Positions 61,861 to 64,000 of a stretch of 64,000 nucleotides of DNA are shown here, one piece after another. The stretch is from the NCBI GenBank assembly GCA_943736015.1, contig OX031070.1, positions 26,743,673-26,807,672 of the forward strand, read 5' to 3'. The DNA comes from Tridacna crocea. Its lineage: Eukaryota; Mollusca; Bivalvia; Cardiida; Cardiidae. A program made the position numbers and the translations under genes. The notes beneath the pieces are model-generated. The model worked only from the letters and a program-made list of their open reading frames with translations, searched no databases and was not told where the DNA came from. Within the stretch, counting starts at the first letter, position 1. Every line of letters starts with the position of its first letter.

Positions 61861-61910
61861 CTGCATGACTCATGACCTGGGGGTTGCAAGTTTCATACGT
61901 GGTTGAGGCA
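61861..61910 (+). mobile_element. SINE head fragment
   Basis: GACTCATGACCTGGGGGTTG then CAAGTTTCATACGTGG resembles the B-box side of the SINE at 1268-1535 in the opposite orientation. Confidence 0.4.
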
Positions 61911-62081
61911 AACTTCTTTCTGTCAATTTTTTGTCTCTCACATTGCTGATGTAATGTAAAAGTATTTTTGTCTGTGCATTCGTATGCAAATAATTTGACA
62001 TATCATAATGCCTCTCTCATTACTGAAGATACTTACTTCAAACTCATACTAGTTGTTTCCAAAAACATGGGCTGGTAACCA

Positions 62082-62310
62082 TTAACCCTTTACCCCATAA
62101 GGCATTTCTATGGTATCTCTAATTGACCCTAAATAACAGCAAGGATGAAGCGCTTTCTTATGTGTATATGACACCTTTTGATAGCATAGAAAACATTGTG
62201 GCAAAAGGTGAAATTGCTCGTCACGAGCAATTTCACCTTTTGCCACAATGTTTTCCAAAGGCCTCTACAAGCAATGCGTAAAAATGAATATCTATAGAGT
62301 AAAGGGTTAA
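62082..62310 (-). mobile_element. Hairpin MITE, CCCCATAAG subfamily, copy 2
   Basis: Ends TTAACCCTTTACCCCATAAG and ATAGAGTAAAGGGTTAA. Stem GTGGCAAAAGGTGAAATTGC, loop TCGTCACGA, exact mirror: a perfect palindrome with a sequence different from the main family. Confidence 0.94.
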
Positions 62311-62324
62311 GACATTTTTGATGG

Positions 62325-62515
62325 TATCCATGGTTGCAAGGTAGAGCATTGGCCTTGTACTTATGAGGCCTCGATTGATACCTGGAAGCAGATGTCAGCG
62401 TTTTGATCCATCATGGGCCCACACAGTCGGCACGATTACTGGTGTAGTTCCCAGGATGCAGAATCAAGAGAGATTAGTATAAGTTGTAAACTTGTTTCTC
62501 AATCAATGTAAAATG
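62325..62515 (+). mobile_element. Possible tRNA-derived SINE, second family
   Basis: GGTAGAGCATTGGCC (A-box-like) and CTCGATTGATACCTGG (B-box-like) are about 30 bp apart, followed by a non-tRNA body. No flanking duplication identified. Confidence 0.45.
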
Positions 62516-62531
62516 AATTATTTTTAACTGG

Positions 62532-62759
62532 TTAACTCTTTACCACACAATCCCAACTTTTAACGACCCTGAGAAAGAAGCCTATACACAACTTATGGAA
62601 AAAGAAGAAAATGCTGGTAGCCAACATTTTCTCCTTTTCCCACAATATTTTCTACCCTATCAAAGTAAAGAATCATCATATTAACAAGATTTATTTTGTT
62701 CTTTGCAGATGCCGTCAATTTGGTCCAGTCCAAAAATTTGTTGTTTGGTAAAGAGTTAA
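62532..62759 (+). mobile_element. Hairpin MITE, forward
   Basis: Left TTAACTCTTTACCACAC. Stem base decayed (CACAACTTATGGAAAAAG). Right GTTTGGTAAAGAGTTAA. Confidence 0.9.
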
Positions 62760-63055
62760 ACTGAACTGATATATTTGTGACACAGTTATGGCCCCTTTTA
62801 AACTTAAAATTTTCACTTAAAGCAATTGTAGCCAAATCTTGGCTCCCAAATGCTGTGCTCTTGTGTAAAAATTGTACAATTTATATTAGGTTATTGATGA
62901 TTTACTTCCCTTTTCATTTCATCAAAGATGGTAAGAGAGCTTTTTAAAATAATGACAAAAATAGGCTAGATATAAACATACGCTACTGTTTTCAATACAT
63001 GCATAAATGTGGTAGTGGATTTTGTATTGTTACTCCTTTCAAATTCAAAACGAAT

Positions 63056-63289
63056 TTAATTCTTTACCAAACAATCCTGAGTTTTTACTGTCCTGCAGAA
63101 TGAGCCTTTTTGAAATTATTGTGGAAAAAGGAGAAAATGCTGGTTAACAGCATTTTCTCTTTTTTCCACAATAATTTCTTAACTTTAATGAATAATGCCA
63201 ATCATTTTAAACCACATTTAAGTTGTTTTTGTATGCAAATGTTTTCAATTCAGACACATCTACAGTCATGTCTGTTGTGTGGTGAAGTG
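63056..63289 (+). mobile_element. Hairpin MITE, forward, right end decayed
   Basis: Left TTAATTCTTTACCAAACAATC. Stem ATTATTGTGGAAAAAGGAG mirrored by TTTTTTCCACAATAAT (paired changes). Right TTGTGTGGTGAAGTGG. Confidence 0.82.
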
Positions 63290-63614
63290 GTATGGAGAAT
63301 TTTGAAACAATTTAGCATGTTATATACTGTATCAACCCCAATGCAAATATGATATCCAAATCATTGTGATTGCTTGCAATGATACTTAGACAGCTGATGT
63401 GTGTATAAATCATACATTCTAACATGACCTGTGAATTCGGCACTATGAATACAGTGCAAGGAAAACGTGGTAAAATCTATGTTACTCTATAAAGAGTGAT
63501 GTCATCTTGTATAAAATTAGTAAGTTAGGTATACAATGGAATATAGTCTTCATCTACGTTTTTACTTTAAGTATGAACTTCTTTTCCTTTGATGAAGAGT
63601 TGGGCATGTTAGGA
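63290..63614. other. Intron, no clear feature
   Basis: No repeat or exon recognised. Confidence 0.5.
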
Positions 63615-63780
63615 TCAAAATAGTCTTCTGTCTATTGTGGTTTATTATTCAATAAACCACATTGTGAGTTACGAGGTGCAATGAATAAACCACTCGTGCC
63701 ATTGCCCTCATGGATTATTTATTGTGCCTCATTACTTGTAACTGGTTTATTGAATGATAAACCATGATAGAAAGAAGAAT
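63615..63780. mobile_element. Palindromic MITE with AATAAACCA arms
   Basis: CTTCTGTCTATTGTGGTTTA...CAATAAACCACATTG is mirrored by GGTTTATTGAATGATAAACC...GATAGAAAGAAG. Arms ~65-70 bp with mismatches, plus a small inner palindrome in each arm. One copy seen. Confidence 0.75.
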
Positions 63781-63905
63781 ATTTCTTAAGTTTACATGGT
63801 GTGTTTGATTTAGAAAGGCTATCAAGCAAAGCATAGGAATTTCGTTTGGTGCCAACCAAAGGCCAATCAAATAAAATTCAGGATCCAAGCCTGCTGAACT
63901 CTCTC

Positions 63906-64000
63906 AAATCTTTATCAAACAACAAAAATTTTAGACATTTTCAAATTCATAGCATTTGCAGACGTCAAAATAGAAGTGACTGAAAATCTGAAATTTGTAT
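63906..64000 (-). mobile_element. Hairpin MITE, cut by the window end
   Basis: TCTTTATCAAACAACAAAAATT, GCATTTGCAGACGTCAAAATAG and GTGACTGAAAATCTGAAATTTG match the reverse left arm. Confidence 0.8.

Noticed and set aside
62935..62945. A tiny exon after TTCATCAAAG at about 62932
   Set aside because: Acceptor and GTAAGA donor would leave only three bases. The strong donor at 61481 more likely pairs with an exon beyond the window.
1..64000. CRISPR array, bacterial operon, prophage or rRNA/tRNA gene
   Set aside because: The interspersed palindromes are dispersed MITEs without unique equal-length spacers. The spliced exon structure and SINE show animal DNA. tRNA-like boxes at 1268-1535 and 62325-62515 belong to SINE-like repeats and do not form intact tRNA genes.

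Overview
This is AT-rich animal nuclear DNA, most likely from a bivalve mollusc. The signs are spliced genes with short coding exons in repeat-packed introns, a tRNA-derived SINE, two arrays of a ~165-bp core repeat of the kind found in bivalve pearl/Helentron-like elements, and several hairpin MITE families. I see no bacterial or viral genes. The species is not determined; a Dreissena-like heterodont is a guess.

Genes, all on the + strand. Five short exons (638-715, 3482-3630, 5383-5491, 7295-7360, 14231-14369) join in one open frame and encode a proline-rich, acidic, low-complexity segment whose 5' part lies before the window. The last of them ends in phase 2 and fits a giant exon (25881-31350, about 1,822 codons) that ends in a stop codon. 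The giant exon encodes a Ser-rich, mostly disordered protein with a weak resemblance to the IP3-receptor-binding region of the KRAP/TESPA1 (ITPRID) family. From 37541 to 61481, twelve more exons join in one frame and encode about 519 residues, nearly all charged coiled coil, running off the right edge with no stop. The first of these also accepts phase 2. So the window may hold two tandem genes, or one gene whose giant exon is an alternative last exon in place of the coiled-coil tail.

Repeats. Introns are saturated with one family, called the hairpin MITE below. A full copy is ~225-230 bp, bounded by TTAA, with CYCWTTACCA-type terminal inverted repeats and a central, nearly perfect ~60-base palindrome. 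I find about 100 copies and fragments, roughly a quarter to a third of the window by hand count, and none inside a coding exon. 'Forward' (+) means the end reading CACACAATCCC is on the left and the end reading TTGTCGTTTGGTAA is on the right; 'reverse' (-) is the opposite. An insertion in the Helentron-like array at 56648 shows the empty-site sequence and proves TTAA duplication, as for piggyBac-type elements.

Other blocks: a SINE (1268-1535), a degenerate tandem region (8140-9010), the first ~165-bp array (9231-10295), a 61-bp satellite (15862-17873), a long-TIR MITE (22433-22705), a PIF/Harbinger-like element (39696-40384), a 1.23-kb transposon with perfect 27-bp ends (48286-49515), the second ~165-bp array (56041-58016), and several copies of a repeat beginning TATACCCCC and ending CTCTTGTT. 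All coordinates were read by eye; no alignment or search was run.
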